A stretch of DNA of 64,000 nucleotides. Origin: Amycolatopsis sp. WQ 127309 (GTDB lineage Bacteria > Actinomycetota > Actinomycetes > Mycobacteriales > Pseudonocardiaceae). Each line of letters starts with the position of its first letter. Position 1 is the first letter of the stretch. Below the pieces are notes generated by a model. That model was given only the letters and a program-made list of their open reading frames with translations. It did no database searches and was not told where the DNA came from. Below, in pieces: positions 8,376 to 16,652 of the stretch. The DNA lies in the NCBI RefSeq assembly GCF_023023025.1, contig NZ_CP095481.1, positions 5,159,001 to 5,223,000 on the forward strand, read 5' to 3'. A program made the translations under genes and the position numbers.

Positions 8376-9181
8376 GCGTGCTCGAAGAGATCGTCGCCGG
8401 CGTGCGGGAAGACCTCGCCGTGCGGGAATCCGCGCTGCCGTTCGACCAGCTGAAGATCCGCGCGGCCGCCGCGCAGCCGCCCCGCGACGTGATGACCGCG
8501 CTGCGCGAGTCCGGCATCGGCGTGATCGCCGAGGTGAAGCGCCGCAGCCCGTCCAAGGGCGACCTGGCCGACATCCCCGACCCCGCCGCGCTGGCCAAGG
8601 ACTACCAGGACGGCGGCGCGCGGGTGATCAGCGTGCTCACCGAGCAGCGCCGCTTCGGCGGCTCGCTGGCCGACCTCGACGCCGTCCGCGCGGCCGTGGA
8701 CATCCCGGTGCTGCGCAAGGACTTCGTCGTCAGCCCGTACCAGGTGCACGAGGCCCGGCTGCACGGCGCCGACATGGTGCTGCTGATCGTCGCCGCGCTG
8801 GAGCAGAACGCGCTCGCCGCGCTGCTCGACCGCGTCGAGTCGCTGGGCATGACCGCGCTGGTGGAGATCCACAACGCCGAGGAGGCCGACCGGGCCCTCG
8901 AGGCGGGCGCCAAGGTCATCGGCGTCAACGCGCGCAACCTGCACACCCTCGAGGTGGACCGCGACGTCTTCTCGCGGCTGGCCCCCGGCCTGCCGATGGA
9001 CGTCTACAAGGTTGCCGAGTCGGGCGTCCGCGGGCCGGGCGACCTGATGTCCTACGCCGGGCACGGCGCCGACGCGGTGCTGGTCGGCGAAGGCCTCGTC
9101 GCCTCGGGCGACCCGAAGGGCGCCCTGGTCAAGCTGGTCACCGCCGGATCGCACCCCGCGTGCCCGAGGCCGTCGCGGTGA
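8372..9181 (+). CDS. trpC: Indole-3-glycerol phosphate synthase
   Basis: TrpC closes the indole ring from CdRP in tryptophan synthesis. The 269-residue protein is a monofunctional (beta/alpha)8 barrel with [14 protein letters not shown] (catalytic Glu and Lys), [28 protein letters not shown] (catalytic Lys), [27 protein letters not shown] in pieces VEIHNAEE and IGVNARNL, and [10 protein letters not shown] near the C-terminus. It begins at a GTG coupled to a mini-ORF, and its end overlaps trpB by 22 nt. Confidence 0.96.
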   Translation: MSVLEEIVAGVREDLAVRESALPFDQLKIRAAAAQPPRDVMTALRESGIGVIAEVKRRSPSKGDLADIPDPAALAKDYQDGGARVISVLTEQRRFGGSLADLDAVRAAVDIPVLRKDFVVSPYQVHEARLHGADMVLLIVAALEQNALAALLDRVESLGMTALVEIHNAEEADRALEAGAKVIGVNARNLHTLEVDRDVFSRLAPGLPMDVYKVAESGVRGPGDLMSYAGHGADAVLVGEGLVASGDPKGALVKLVTAGSHPACPRPSR

Positions 9182-10392
9182 CCAACGAGCAAAACGCCGA
9201 ACACGACCCGGACGAGCGCGGCTACTACGGCCCGTACGGCGGCCGGTTCATGCCGGAGGCGCTGATCGGCGTCGTCGACGAGGTCGCCACCGAGTACGAG
9301 AAGGCCCGGCACGACCCCGAGTTCCTGAACGAGTTCAACCGCCTGCTCCGCGATTACGCCGGCCGCCCGTCGCTGCTCACCGAGGCCAAGCGCTTCGGCG
9401 AGCACGCGGGCGGCGCGCGCGTGTTCCTCAAGCGCGAAGACCTGAACCACACCGGCTCGCACAAGATCAACAACGTGCTGGGCCAGGCGCTGCTCACCAA
9501 GCGCATGGGCAAGAAGCGCGTCATCGCCGAGACCGGCGCGGGTCAGCACGGCGTCGCCACGGCCACCGCGTGCGCGCTGCTCGACCTCGACTGCGTCGTC
9601 TACATGGGCGAGGTCGACACCGAGCGCCAGGCGCTGAACGTGGCCCGCATGCGGCTGCTCGGCGCCGAGGTCATCCCGGTCAAGACCGGTTCGCGGACGC
9701 TGAAGGACGCCATCAACGAGGCGCTGCGCGACTGGGTGACCAACGCGGACAGTACGCACTACCTGTTCGGCACGGCGGCCGGCCCGGCCCCGTTCCCGAC
9801 GATGGTCCGCAACTTCCACCACATCATCGGCACCGAGGCCCGCGCGCAGATCCTCGAGCAGGCCGGCCGCCTGCCCGACGTAGTCGCGGCCTGCGTCGGC
9901 GGCGGGTCGAACGCGATCGGCATCTTCTCGGGCTTCTACGACGACCCGTCCGTGCGGCTGGTCGGCCTGGAGCCGGGCGGCGAGGGCATCGACGGCAACC
10001 GCCACGGCGCGACCCTCACCAAGGGCACCCCGGGCACCCTGCACGGCGCGATGACGTACCTGCTGCAGGACGACGACGGCCAGACGGTCGAGTCGCACTC
10101 GATCTCGGCCGGGCTGGACTACCCGGGCGTCGGCCCGGAGCACGCGTGGCTGAAGGACACCGGCCGCGCCGAGTACCGCCCGATCACCGACGCCCAGGCG
10201 ATGGACGCGTTCATGCTGCTCTCGCGCACCGAGGGCATCATCCCGGCGATCGAGTCGGCGCACGCGCTGGCCGGCGCCCTGGACCTGGGGCGCGAGCTCG
10301 GCCCGGAGGGCTTGATCGTGGTCAACCTGTCCGGCCGCGGCGACAAGGACATGGACACAGCGGCGAAGTGGTTCGGGTTGGTGGACAAGTGA
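9160..10392 (+). CDS. trpB: Tryptophan synthase beta chain
   Basis: TrpB condenses indole with serine using PLP. The 410-residue product carries the classical TrpB1 signature: [15 protein letters not shown] near the N-terminus, [15 protein letters not shown] with the PLP lysine, [22 protein letters not shown] for phosphate binding, EPGGEG, and NLSGRGDKD at the end. The GTG start lies inside the trpC 3' end, and the stop overlaps the trpA GTG (GTGA), giving tight coupling with trpA. Confidence 0.98.
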   Translation: MPEAVAVTNEQNAEHDPDERGYYGPYGGRFMPEALIGVVDEVATEYEKARHDPEFLNEFNRLLRDYAGRPSLLTEAKRFGEHAGGARVFLKREDLNHTGSHKINNVLGQALLTKRMGKKRVIAETGAGQHGVATATACALLDLDCVVYMGEVDTERQALNVARMRLLGAEVIPVKTGSRTLKDAINEALRDWVTNADSTHYLFGTAAGPAPFPTMVRNFHHIIGTEARAQILEQAGRLPDVVAACVGGGSNAIGIFSGFYDDPSVRLVGLEPGGEGIDGNRHGATLTKGTPGTLHGAMTYLLQDDDGQTVESHSISAGLDYPGVGPEHAWLKDTGRAEYRPITDAQAMDAFMLLSRTEGIIPAIESAHALAGALDLGRELGPEGLIVVNLSGRGDKDMDTAAKWFGLVDK

Positions 10393-11180
10393 GCGGGCTC
10401 GACGACCTCTTCGCCACGACGCGCGCGGAGGGCCGCGGCGCCCTGATCGGGTACCTGCCGGCCGGCTTCCCGACCGTCGAGGCCTCGAAGGACCTGATCG
10501 CGGCGACGATCGACGGCGGCGCGGACCTCATCGAGGTCGGCGTCCCGTACTCCGACCCGGTGATGGACGGTCCGACCATCCAGGCCGCGTCGGTGACCGC
10601 GCTGGACAACGGCTTCCGCCTCAAGCACGTCTTCGAGGTCGTCGAGTCGATCTCGGCCCGCGGCGGCCGCGCGGTCGTCATGACGTACTGGAACCCGGTG
10701 CACCGCTACGGCGTCGACCGCTTCGCGCGCGACCTCGCGGCGGCGGGCGGGCTCGGCCTGATCACCCCGGACCTGATCCCGGACGAAGCCGGCGAGTGGA
10801 TGACCGCGTCGAAGGCCCACGGCCTCGACCGGACCTTCCTGGTGGCGCCGTCGTCGTCGGAGGAGCGGCTCGCCCGCACGGTGGACGCGGCCTCGGGCTT
10901 CATCTACGCGACCGCGGTGATGGGCGTGACGGGCGCGCGTGACCAGGTCGGCGCGGGCGCGGAGGAGCTGGTGCGCCGCACGCGGGCGCACACGAAGCTC
11001 CCGATCGGCGTCGGCCTCGGCGTGCGCTCGGGCGACCAGGCGGCCGAGGTGGCGGCGTTCGCGGACGCGGTGATCGTGGGCTCGGCCCTGGTCACGGCGG
11101 CGGCGGACGGCCCTTCGGGAGTGCACCGGCTGTCCGCGGAGCTGGCCGACGGGGTGCGCCGGGCCGTCGCCACGGCTTGA
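10389..11180 (+). CDS. trpA: Tryptophan synthase alpha chain
   Basis: TrpA cleaves indole-3-glycerol phosphate to indole and passes it through the tunnel to TrpB. At 263 residues it is full length. YLPAGFPTV, the catalytic Glu in [20 protein letters not shown], the second catalytic Asp region in [21 protein letters not shown] and the phosphate loops GVTGAR and GLGVRSGDQ are visible. Starts at GTG overlapping the trpB stop. Its TGA stop is contained in the -35 box of the following merR gene. Confidence 0.97.
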   Translation: MSGLDDLFATTRAEGRGALIGYLPAGFPTVEASKDLIAATIDGGADLIEVGVPYSDPVMDGPTIQAASVTALDNGFRLKHVFEVVESISARGGRAVVMTYWNPVHRYGVDRFARDLAAAGGLGLITPDLIPDEAGEWMTASKAHGLDRTFLVAPSSSEERLARTVDAASGFIYATAVMGVTGARDQVGAGAEELVRRTRAHTKLPIGVGLGVRSGDQAAEVAAFADAVIVGSALVTAAADGPSGVHRLSAELADGVRRAVATA

Positions 11181-11213
11181 CCTGGAGCGCACTCCAGGTG
11201 CCACCCTGGACCG
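11177..11213 (+). promoter_or_regulatory. MerR-type promoter and operator
   Basis: A -35 TTGACC (11177-11182) and a -10 CACCCT (11202-11207) are separated by 19 nt, the long spacing typical of MerR-activated promoters. A perfect inverted repeat CCTGGAG-CGCA-CTCCAGG (11181-11198) fills the spacer. The GTG of the regulator begins 6 nt after the -10, so the message should be leaderless. Confidence 0.75.
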
Positions 11214-11594
11214 GTGACGTCCTACACCCCGGCCCAGGTGACCGAAAAGACCGGCTTCACCATCGACACCTTGCGGTACTACGAGCGCATCGGCCTGCTG
11301 CACCACGTCGGCCGCACCGCGGGCGGCCGCCGCACGTTCACCGACCACGACGTGGAGTTCCTGCAGCTCCTGCGCTGCCTGCGGTACACGGGCATGCCGG
11401 TCGCGGAGATGCTGCGCTTCGTGGAACTGCTGCGCTCGGGCGACGCGACGCAGGACGAGCGCCTGGAGGTCCTACGCGACCACGAGGCCCGCGTCGAGGC
11501 CCAGATCGACCGGCTGCGCGAGCACCAGGAGCACATCCAGTTCAAGATCAAGCTCTACAGCGGCGCATCGGAACTGGCTGTCGCATCCTCGTGA
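11214..11594 (+). CDS. MerR family transcriptional regulator
   Basis: A 126-residue regulator. The winged helix at the N-terminus shows the family core TPAQVTEKTGFTIDTLRYYERIGLL in pieces (AQVTEKTGFTIDTLRYYE) and GRRTFTDHDVEFLQLLRCLRYTGMPVAEM. A dimerising coiled coil follows (residues about 80-115: RLEVLRDHEARVEAQIDRLREH). No cysteine metal-binding set is present, so it is more like the aldehyde or redox-stress MerR group than a metal sensor, but the signal is unknown. It probably autoregulates through the spacer palindrome. No obvious target gene lies on the same transcript. Confidence 0.9.
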   Translation: MTSYTPAQVTEKTGFTIDTLRYYERIGLLHHVGRTAGGRRTFTDHDVEFLQLLRCLRYTGMPVAEMLRFVELLRSGDATQDERLEVLRDHEARVEAQIDRLREHQEHIQFKIKLYSGASELAVASS

Positions 11595-11615
11595 CGCCAT
11601 CACCCGGCTCAGAAC

Positions 11616-11637
11616 TGTCGGTGGTGATCCGCATACT
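11616..11637 (+). promoter_or_regulatory. PafBC-like promoter upstream of the Uma2 gene
   Basis: TGTCGGTG (11616-11623), exactly 8 nt, then CATACT (11632-11637). This fits the published RecA-NDp consensus tTGTCRgtg-N8-TAnnnT except for the first base of each element. The Uma2 ATG is about 90 nt further downstream. Confidence 0.45.
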
Positions 11638-11728
11638 CCCCGTGTGATGATCCACAACGAGGGGACCGAGCGGACATGCCACACTGGAGCAGACCGACGG
11701 CGATCGGCGCGAGCGGAGGTGAAGCGCG

Positions 11729-12295
11729 ATGGCAGCACCGACTGAACCCGATTCCGGGCTCAGCATCCCACCGCACCCCGACGGCTGGACGGTCGACGAA
11801 GTCCTCGCACTGCCGGAGGATCAGACCTCACTCCAGCGGATCGAGCTCGTGGACGGGGCACTCCTCGTGAGCCCCGCGCCGACCTCGGTGCACCAACGGC
11901 TCCTGCAGAAACTGCAGTTCGCCTTCGTGCCCGCGCTGCCCGAGGACACCGAGCTACTACCGGGCGTGAACGTGCGCTTCGGGGGCCAGCGACTGCTGAT
12001 CCCCGATCTGGTGATCCTGACCTGCACCGCGGTCGACACCGTGGCCTTCGCGGCGAGCGATGTCCTCCTCGCGGCGGAGATCGTGTCGCCGTCGACCAAG
12101 GTGCAGGACCGGATCCTCAAGCGGGCCATTTACGCCGAAGCCCTGATCCCGTTCTACCTGCTGGTCGAGCCGGGCGAGCCGGACACCGCGACCCTCTTCG
12201 AACTCCAACGCGGCGAGTACGAACCCATCGCCAAGAGCGAAGCCGGGCAGCTCCACCTCACCCGGCCCTTCGAAGCCGAGATCACCCTGGCCTGA
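11729..12295 (+). CDS. Uma2 family (DUF820) putative endonuclease
   Basis: A 188-residue protein of the Uma2/DUF820 group, a PD-(D/E)XK nuclease-fold family abundant in actinobacteria and cyanobacteria. Family features are RIELVDGALLVSPAP with the conserved Glu near residue 36, PDLVIL (Asp of the PD motif, about residue 92), AAEIVSPSTKVQDR (the ExV/S-P-S strand) and KRAIYAEALIPFYLLVEP. SD-like GGAGGTG lies about 9 nt before the ATG. The biological role of Uma2 proteins is unclear. A PafBC-like promoter upstream suggests induction by DNA damage. Confidence 0.85.
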   Translation: MAAPTEPDSGLSIPPHPDGWTVDEVLALPEDQTSLQRIELVDGALLVSPAPTSVHQRLLQKLQFAFVPALPEDTELLPGVNVRFGGQRLLIPDLVILTCTAVDTVAFAASDVLLAAEIVSPSTKVQDRILKRAIYAEALIPFYLLVEPGEPDTATLFELQRGEYEPIAKSEAGQLHLTRPFEAEITLA

Positions 12296-12300
12296 CCGGG

Positions 12301-12312
12301 TTTTGTACAAAA
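12301..12312. promoter_or_regulatory. Perfect AT-rich 12-bp palindrome
   Basis: TTTTGTACAAAA is its own reverse complement and is followed 4 nt later by another GTAC. It is strikingly AT-rich for this genome and lies between the Uma2 stop and the damaged amidase gene. It could be an operator or recognition site; nothing identifies the factor. Confidence 0.35.
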
Positions 12313-12342
12313 GCTGTACGCGGCCGCGGGAGAGTCCGGTGC

Positions 12343-12889
12343 ATGGACATCGGACACCTTCCGCGGCGTACCTTCCTTCGCGGTGCCGTCGGATGAGCTC
12401 GTCATCCTCGACCATCCCGCGAACCGGATTCTCATCCACCACATCGCCAGGGCCAACAGCACCGACTACTCCCTCGGCCACGCCTTCCAGGTCGCCCGCG
12501 ACGATCAGCACGACCACATGGACGACAACGGCTGGTCCGACACCGGCCAGCACTTCACCGTCAGCCGCGGCGGCTACCGCCTGGAAGGGCGGCACGGCAG
12601 CCTCGACGCGCTGCGCGGCCGGACCACCATGATCCAGGGCGCGCACTGCCCCGGCCAGAACACCAACGCCATCGGCATCGAGAACGAAGGCCGCTACACC
12701 AGCGTCGAGCCACCGCAGTCGCAGTGGGACTCGCTCGTCGTGTTCTGCGCCCACATCTGCCGCCAGTACGGCATCCCGGTCGCGGAGATCAAGGGCCACC
12801 GCGACTACTACAACACCGAGTGCCCCGGCGATCGCCTCTACGCCAAGCTGCCGCAGCTGCGGACGGAGGTCGCGAAAGCCCTAGTGTAG
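12343..12889 (+). pseudogene. PGRP-type N-acetylmuramoyl-L-alanine amidase, internally deleted
   Basis: The C-terminal 168 residues, open from a GTG at 12383, are a good amidase_2/PGRP domain: IHHIARANSTDYSLGHAFQ (zinc His pair at HH), GWSDTGQHFTVSRGG, GAHCPGQN, IGIENEG and IKGHRDYYNTECPGD (zinc His and Cys). Upstream, an ATG at 12343 with GGGAGAG before it encodes MDIGHLPRRTFLRGAVG and then stops at 12394. That is the twin-arginine start of a Tat signal peptide. The hydrophobic core, cleavage site and first part of the domain are missing and the frames differ. I infer an internal deletion that left a non-exported remnant. The 3' end overlaps the convergent GS-like gene by 9 nt. Confidence 0.6.
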
Positions 12890-14239
12890 GTACCGCATCA
12901 CGGCGCACAGCTCCGCCGGCGACAGGCGCCCGAACCGGTCGATCTCGCCGCGGCGGACGTCCACCAGCGTCGTCGCCAGTTCCGGGCCGAACGCCTTCGT
13001 CAGCGCTTCGTCCGCTTCGAACGCCGTGACGGCTTCGGCGAGTGTCTTCGGCAGCCGCTCGGCCGCGGGCAGCGTCCCGGGGTCGACGTCGACGGGCTCC
13101 GGCAGCGTCGCGTCGGCGTCCACGCCGGCCAAGCCGGCGAACAGCAGCGCGGCCACCACCAGGTACGGGTTCGCGGTCAGGTCGAAGCACTTGACCTCGA
13201 AGTTCGCCGCCCGGTCGCGCTGGCCGGCCACGCCCCGCACCAGCCGCAGCGGCGCCTCGCGGTTCTCCAGGCCCCACGCCAGGAACACGCCCGCCCAGTG
13301 GTGCGGCTCCAGCCGCAGGTAGCTGACCACCGACGGCGCGCCGATCGCCAGCAACGCGGGCAGCCGCGAGAAGATCCCGGCGCCGAACGCCTCCGCCGTC
13401 GCGGTCAGCCCGAACCGGCGGTCGCCGCCGGTGCAGAGGTTGCGGTCGCCGTCCCACAGGCTCAGGTGGACGTGACCGCCGTTGCCGACGCCGTCCGGGG
13501 CGAACTTCGGCGTGAACGACGCGCGCAGCCCGTGCTGCCGGCTGACCACCCGGATCGTCTCGCGGGTCAGCACCGCGATGTCGGCCGCGCGCACCGGGTC
13601 GTCCGCGGCCACTGACAGCTCGAACTGCCCGGCCGCGTACTCCGGGTGGATCTGTTCCACCGCAACACCTTGCGCGGCCAACGCCGAGACCAGTGCCCGC
13701 AGGTACGGCGCCTGCGCGGAAAGCCGCGCGTAACCGTAGGCCGGGCCCGCCGTCGCCGAGCGCGGGTCGTCCGGCGCGTCCGCCGTCGTGATCACCCATT
13801 CGATCTCGAACGCGGTCCGGACGTCGTAGCCCAGCGCCGCGAGCCGCGCCGTCGCCGCGGCCGCTTGCGCCCGGGAGTCCTGCGGGTGGGGGACGCCGTC
13901 CTGGTCGTAGCGGTTCGCCGGCGCCCACGCCCAGCCGGGCTGCGCGGCCAGCGGGACGAGCGCGTCGAGGTCCGGGTGCAGCCGCAGGTCGCCGACCGGA
14001 CCACGCGAGTAGGTGCCGTCCACGATCTCGTCGGTGGCCAGGAAGAAGTCGAAGGAGTTCGACGCGCCGACGCCCCACGCGGCCGCCGACCACAGCCGGT
14101 CCACCGGGACGGCCTTCGTCCGGGTGATGCCGCTGTTGTCCACGAAGGTCAGCGCGACCAGCTCCACCCCGGCGGCGCGCAGGCCGTCGGCCCGGATGGC
14201 GCCCTGCTGCGCGAGTTCTGCCCGATCGAGCCGGCTCAT
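12881..14239 (-). CDS. Glutamine synthetase-like (type I GS superfamily) ligase
   Basis: A 452-residue member of the GS superfamily. N-terminal beta-grasp: LVALTFVDNSGITRTKAVPV. Catalytic domain: FEIEWV, HPEYAAGQFELS (Glu cluster), GNGGHVHLSLWDGD (ATP and Glu binding), YLRLEPHHWAG, NREAPLRLV and FEVKCFDLTANPYLVVAALL. The usual ExR near the end is ExK. Divergence from GlnA argues for gamma-glutamylation of an amine rather than ammonia assimilation. Its divergent neighbour is a FluG-type amidohydrolase, and fungal FluG fuses these two domains. Substrate not deducible. Confidence 0.85.
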   Translation of the reverse strand: MSRLDRAELAQQGAIRADGLRAAGVELVALTFVDNSGITRTKAVPVDRLWSAAAWGVGASNSFDFFLATDEIVDGTYSRGPVGDLRLHPDLDALVPLAAQPGWAWAPANRYDQDGVPHPQDSRAQAAAATARLAALGYDVRTAFEIEWVITTADAPDDPRSATAGPAYGYARLSAQAPYLRALVSALAAQGVAVEQIHPEYAAGQFELSVAADDPVRAADIAVLTRETIRVVSRQHGLRASFTPKFAPDGVGNGGHVHLSLWDGDRNLCTGGDRRFGLTATAEAFGAGIFSRLPALLAIGAPSVVSYLRLEPHHWAGVFLAWGLENREAPLRLVRGVAGQRDRAANFEVKCFDLTANPYLVVAALLFAGLAGVDADATLPEPVDVDPGTLPAAERLPKTLAEAVTAFEADEALTKAFGPELATTLVDVRRGEIDRFGRLSPAELCAVMRYLH

Positions 14240-14264
14240 CCTGCTCCCGTCGAGGTTCACCGAG

Positions 14265-14276
14265 TACCTTGGGAAA
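14265..14276 (+). promoter_or_regulatory. Leaderless-type promoter of the FluG-like operon
   Basis: TACCTT at 14265-14270 followed by 6 nt (GGGAAA) and a GTG at 14277 that opens a mini-ORF. Confidence 0.5.
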
Positions 14277-14333
14277 GTGGAGGAGATCGTGTCAGACGCC
14301 GTCGAAACCCGTCCAGCGGCGGGCCGCGCATGA
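14277..14333 (+). CDS. 18-residue leaderless mini-ORF coupled to the amidohydrolase
   Basis: The GTG 6 nt after a -10 box opens MEEIVSDAVETRPAAGRA. Its TGA stop overlaps the ATG of the next gene (ATGA at 14330-14333). That downstream gene lacks a convincing SD of its own, so a terminating ribosome could re-initiate. The peptide sequence itself shows no recognisable motif. Confidence 0.45.
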   Translation: MEEIVSDAVETRPAAGRA

Positions 14334-15454
14334 CCGAGCTGCTCCCGTTCGTGGCGGACCTGCCGCTCGTGGACCACCACGGCCACGGCGTCCTCACCCG
14401 GGACGTGACCCGCGCGGACTTCGAGGCCCTGCTGACCGAGGCCGGCGCGACGTCGCCGCTCGGCACCAGCCTGTTCGACTCGCTCATCGGCCTGGCCGTG
14501 CGCGCACGCTGCGCGCCCGTGCTCGACCTGCCGAAGCACGCCGAAGCCGACGTCTACCTCGACCGCCGCGCCGAGCTGGGCGCGGCCGAGGTGGCGCGGC
14601 GGTTCCTGCGGGCGACCGGCACGACCGACTTCCTGCTGGACGGCGGGTTCCTGCCGGAGTCCGTGACGACGACGCCGGAGTTCGGCGCCCTCGCCGCGAG
14701 CCGGGTGCACGACGTCGTCCGGCTGGAGCAGGTCGCGGAGGCGGTGATCGGAGGCACGACCGCGGCGGGGTTCGCCGTGGCCTTCGCCGACGAGCTGGGG
14801 AAACGGGCCGCGACGGCCGTCGGGCTCAAGTCGATCGCCGCCTACCGCGTCGGCCTCGACCTGGCGGGGGAGCGGCCGTCGCCGTCCGAAGTGACGGCCG
14901 CGGCGGAACGCTGGCTGCGCTCCGGGAACGTCCGGCTGGCCGACGAGGTGCTGCACCGCCACCTCGTCTGGACCGGGCTCGACCTGGGCCTGCCGGTGCA
15001 GTTCCACGTCGGGTACGGCGACTCCGACGTCGACCTGCACCGCTGCGACCCGCTGCTGCTCACCGGCTTCCTGCGGGCGACGCGCGAGCTAGGCGTGCCG
15101 ATCCTGCTGCTGCACAACTACCCGTTCCACCGCCAGGCGGCCTACCTCGCGCAGGTCTTCGAGCACGTCTTCGTCGACGCCGGCCTGATCACGCACAACG
15201 CGGGGTTCCGGGCGCCCGCGATCCTGGCCGAGCTGCTGGAGATCGCGCCGTTCGGGAAGGTGCTGTTCTCCACCGACGCGTTCGGCCTGGCCGAGCTGTA
15301 CCACCTGGGCACGGCGTTGTTCCGGCGCGGCCTGTCGGACTTCGTGCGCGCCGCGCTGGCCGCCGACGCGATGTCCGAAGTGGACGCCGTCCGGCTGTGT
15401 GCTTTGGTGGGGCACGAGAACGCGAAGAGGATCTACCGCTTGGAGCACGTGTGA
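14330..15454 (+). CDS. FluG-type metal-dependent amidohydrolase
   Basis: A 374-residue amidohydrolase-2 superfamily TIM barrel. Metal ligands are visible: VDHHGHG (HxH, residues about 14-18), QFHVGYGD, LLHNYPFHRQAAYLA and FSTDAFGLAELYH (Asp). This is the arrangement of the N-terminal half of fungal FluG and plant nodulin-GS fusions. The gene is divergent from a GS-like ligase, its natural fusion partner, and is followed by an M20 amidohydrolase with GTGA overlap. It probably hydrolyses an amide or decarboxylates a small acid in the same pathway. Substrate unknown. Confidence 0.85.
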   Translation: MTELLPFVADLPLVDHHGHGVLTRDVTRADFEALLTEAGATSPLGTSLFDSLIGLAVRARCAPVLDLPKHAEADVYLDRRAELGAAEVARRFLRATGTTDFLLDGGFLPESVTTTPEFGALAASRVHDVVRLEQVAEAVIGGTTAAGFAVAFADELGKRAATAVGLKSIAAYRVGLDLAGERPSPSEVTAAAERWLRSGNVRLADEVLHRHLVWTGLDLGLPVQFHVGYGDSDVDLHRCDPLLLTGFLRATRELGVPILLLHNYPFHRQAAYLAQVFEHVFVDAGLITHNAGFRAPAILAELLEIAPFGKVLFSTDAFGLAELYHLGTALFRRGLSDFVRAALAADAMSEVDAVRLCALVGHENAKRIYRLEHV

Positions 15455-16626
15455 CCGACCTGTGGACCCGGTGGACCCGGGCGATCGACGACGAACTGCC
15501 CGCCGCCGTCGCCCTCCGCCACGCCGTGCACGCCGACCCGCGCGGCTCCGGCGACGAGGAGGACACCGCCCGGCTGGTCACCGCGGCGATCGGCGCGGGC
15601 GACGGCGTCCGCGTCGCCAAGACCGGCCGTGCGATCCCGCTGCCCGGCGCGGCGGCCGACGCCCCCGCGGTCGCCCTGCGCGCCGAGCTGGACGCGCTGC
15701 CGGTCACCGAGCGCACCGGCGTGCCGTGGGCGTCGGAGACCGACCTGATGCACGCGTGCGGCCACGACGTGCACCTCGCGGCGCTGGTCGCGGTGGCCCG
15801 CGCGGCGGTGCGGGTCGGGGTGCCGCGCCCGATCCTCGCGCTGCTCCAGCCGCGGGAGGAGACCTCGCCCTCCGGCGCGCTCGACGTCGTCGAGTCCGGG
15901 CTGCTCGCCGAGCACCGGGTGGACACCGTGATCGGCGCGCACGTCCAGCCCCGGCTCGCGGACGGCGCCGTGTCGGCCGTGCCGGGCCCGGTCAACGCGT
16001 CCACCGACGAGTTCGAGGTCGTCCTGCACGGCCAGGGCGGGCACGCCGGTTACCCGCACATGCTGCGCGACCCGATCCTCGCGCTGTCGCAGCTGGTGGT
16101 GAGCCTGCAGCAGCTGGCGTCGCGCCGGATCGACCCGGTGTTCGGCGCGGTCTGCTCGGTCGGCCGGGTCCAGGCCGGCACCGCGGCGAACGTCGTCCCG
16201 AACTCGGCGAGCGCGGCCGGCTCGCTGCGGCTGATGCGCGCGGAGGACCGTGAGCGCGCGCTCGAAGCGCTGGCGCAGATCGTGCACGGCACCGCGGCGG
16301 CCCACGGCTGCACCGCCGAGCTGCGGATCAGCCCGTGCGAGCCGGTGCTGCACAACGACCCGGCCCTGGCCGCGGCGGCGCAGCGCCGGCTGGTGCACGG
16401 CGGCGCCCGCGTCGACCACGAGTTCCGCTCGTTCGGCGCCGACGACTTCGCGCACTACTGCGGCGGCGAAACCCGCGGCCTGATGCTGTTCGTCGGCCTC
16501 GGCGACACCGCCGGCGCGCCCAGCCTGCACGACGAGGTGTTCCTCCCCGGCGACGACGCCGTCACCCGCGTCGCGCACGCGCTGGTGGCGGGCTACCTGG
16601 CCGCGACGGAGGCGGAGTCCCGCTAG
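15451..16626 (+). CDS. M20 family (HipO/AmhX-type) amidohydrolase
   Basis: A 391-residue zinc aminoacylase-like enzyme. Metal and catalytic motifs: LRAELDALPVTERTG (Asp), MHACGHDVHLA, LLQPREETSPSGA (catalytic Glu pair), the lid-domain HGQGGHAGYPHM, and the C-terminal SLHDEVFLPGDD. The family hydrolyses N-acyl or amide-linked amino acids in the cytoplasm. The GTG start overlaps the FluG-like stop, so the two are co-translated. Together with the GS-like ligase this forms a three-enzyme amide metabolism group. Confidence 0.9.
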   Translation: MTDLWTRWTRAIDDELPAAVALRHAVHADPRGSGDEEDTARLVTAAIGAGDGVRVAKTGRAIPLPGAAADAPAVALRAELDALPVTERTGVPWASETDLMHACGHDVHLAALVAVARAAVRVGVPRPILALLQPREETSPSGALDVVESGLLAEHRVDTVIGAHVQPRLADGAVSAVPGPVNASTDEFEVVLHGQGGHAGYPHMLRDPILALSQLVVSLQQLASRRIDPVFGAVCSVGRVQAGTAANVVPNSASAAGSLRLMRAEDRERALEALAQIVHGTAAAHGCTAELRISPCEPVLHNDPALAAAAQRRLVHGGARVDHEFRSFGADDFAHYCGGETRGLMLFVGLGDTAGAPSLHDEVFLPGDDAVTRVAHALVAGYLAATEAESR

Positions 16627-16640
16627 CTCGGGAGACGCGC

Positions 16641-16652
16641 TACGGTGGCCCC
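16641..16652 (+). promoter_or_regulatory. Leaderless-type promoter of lgt
   Basis: TACGGT (16641-16646), 6 nt, then GTG at 16653. It lies 15 nt after the stop of the preceding gene. Confidence 0.5.

Noticed and set aside
11647..11745. A 32-codon ORF (MIHNEGTERTCHTG...) overlapping the Uma2 start
   Set aside because: It overlaps the Uma2 ATG out of frame by 17 nt without the stop-start geometry of the other mini-ORFs and has no SD.
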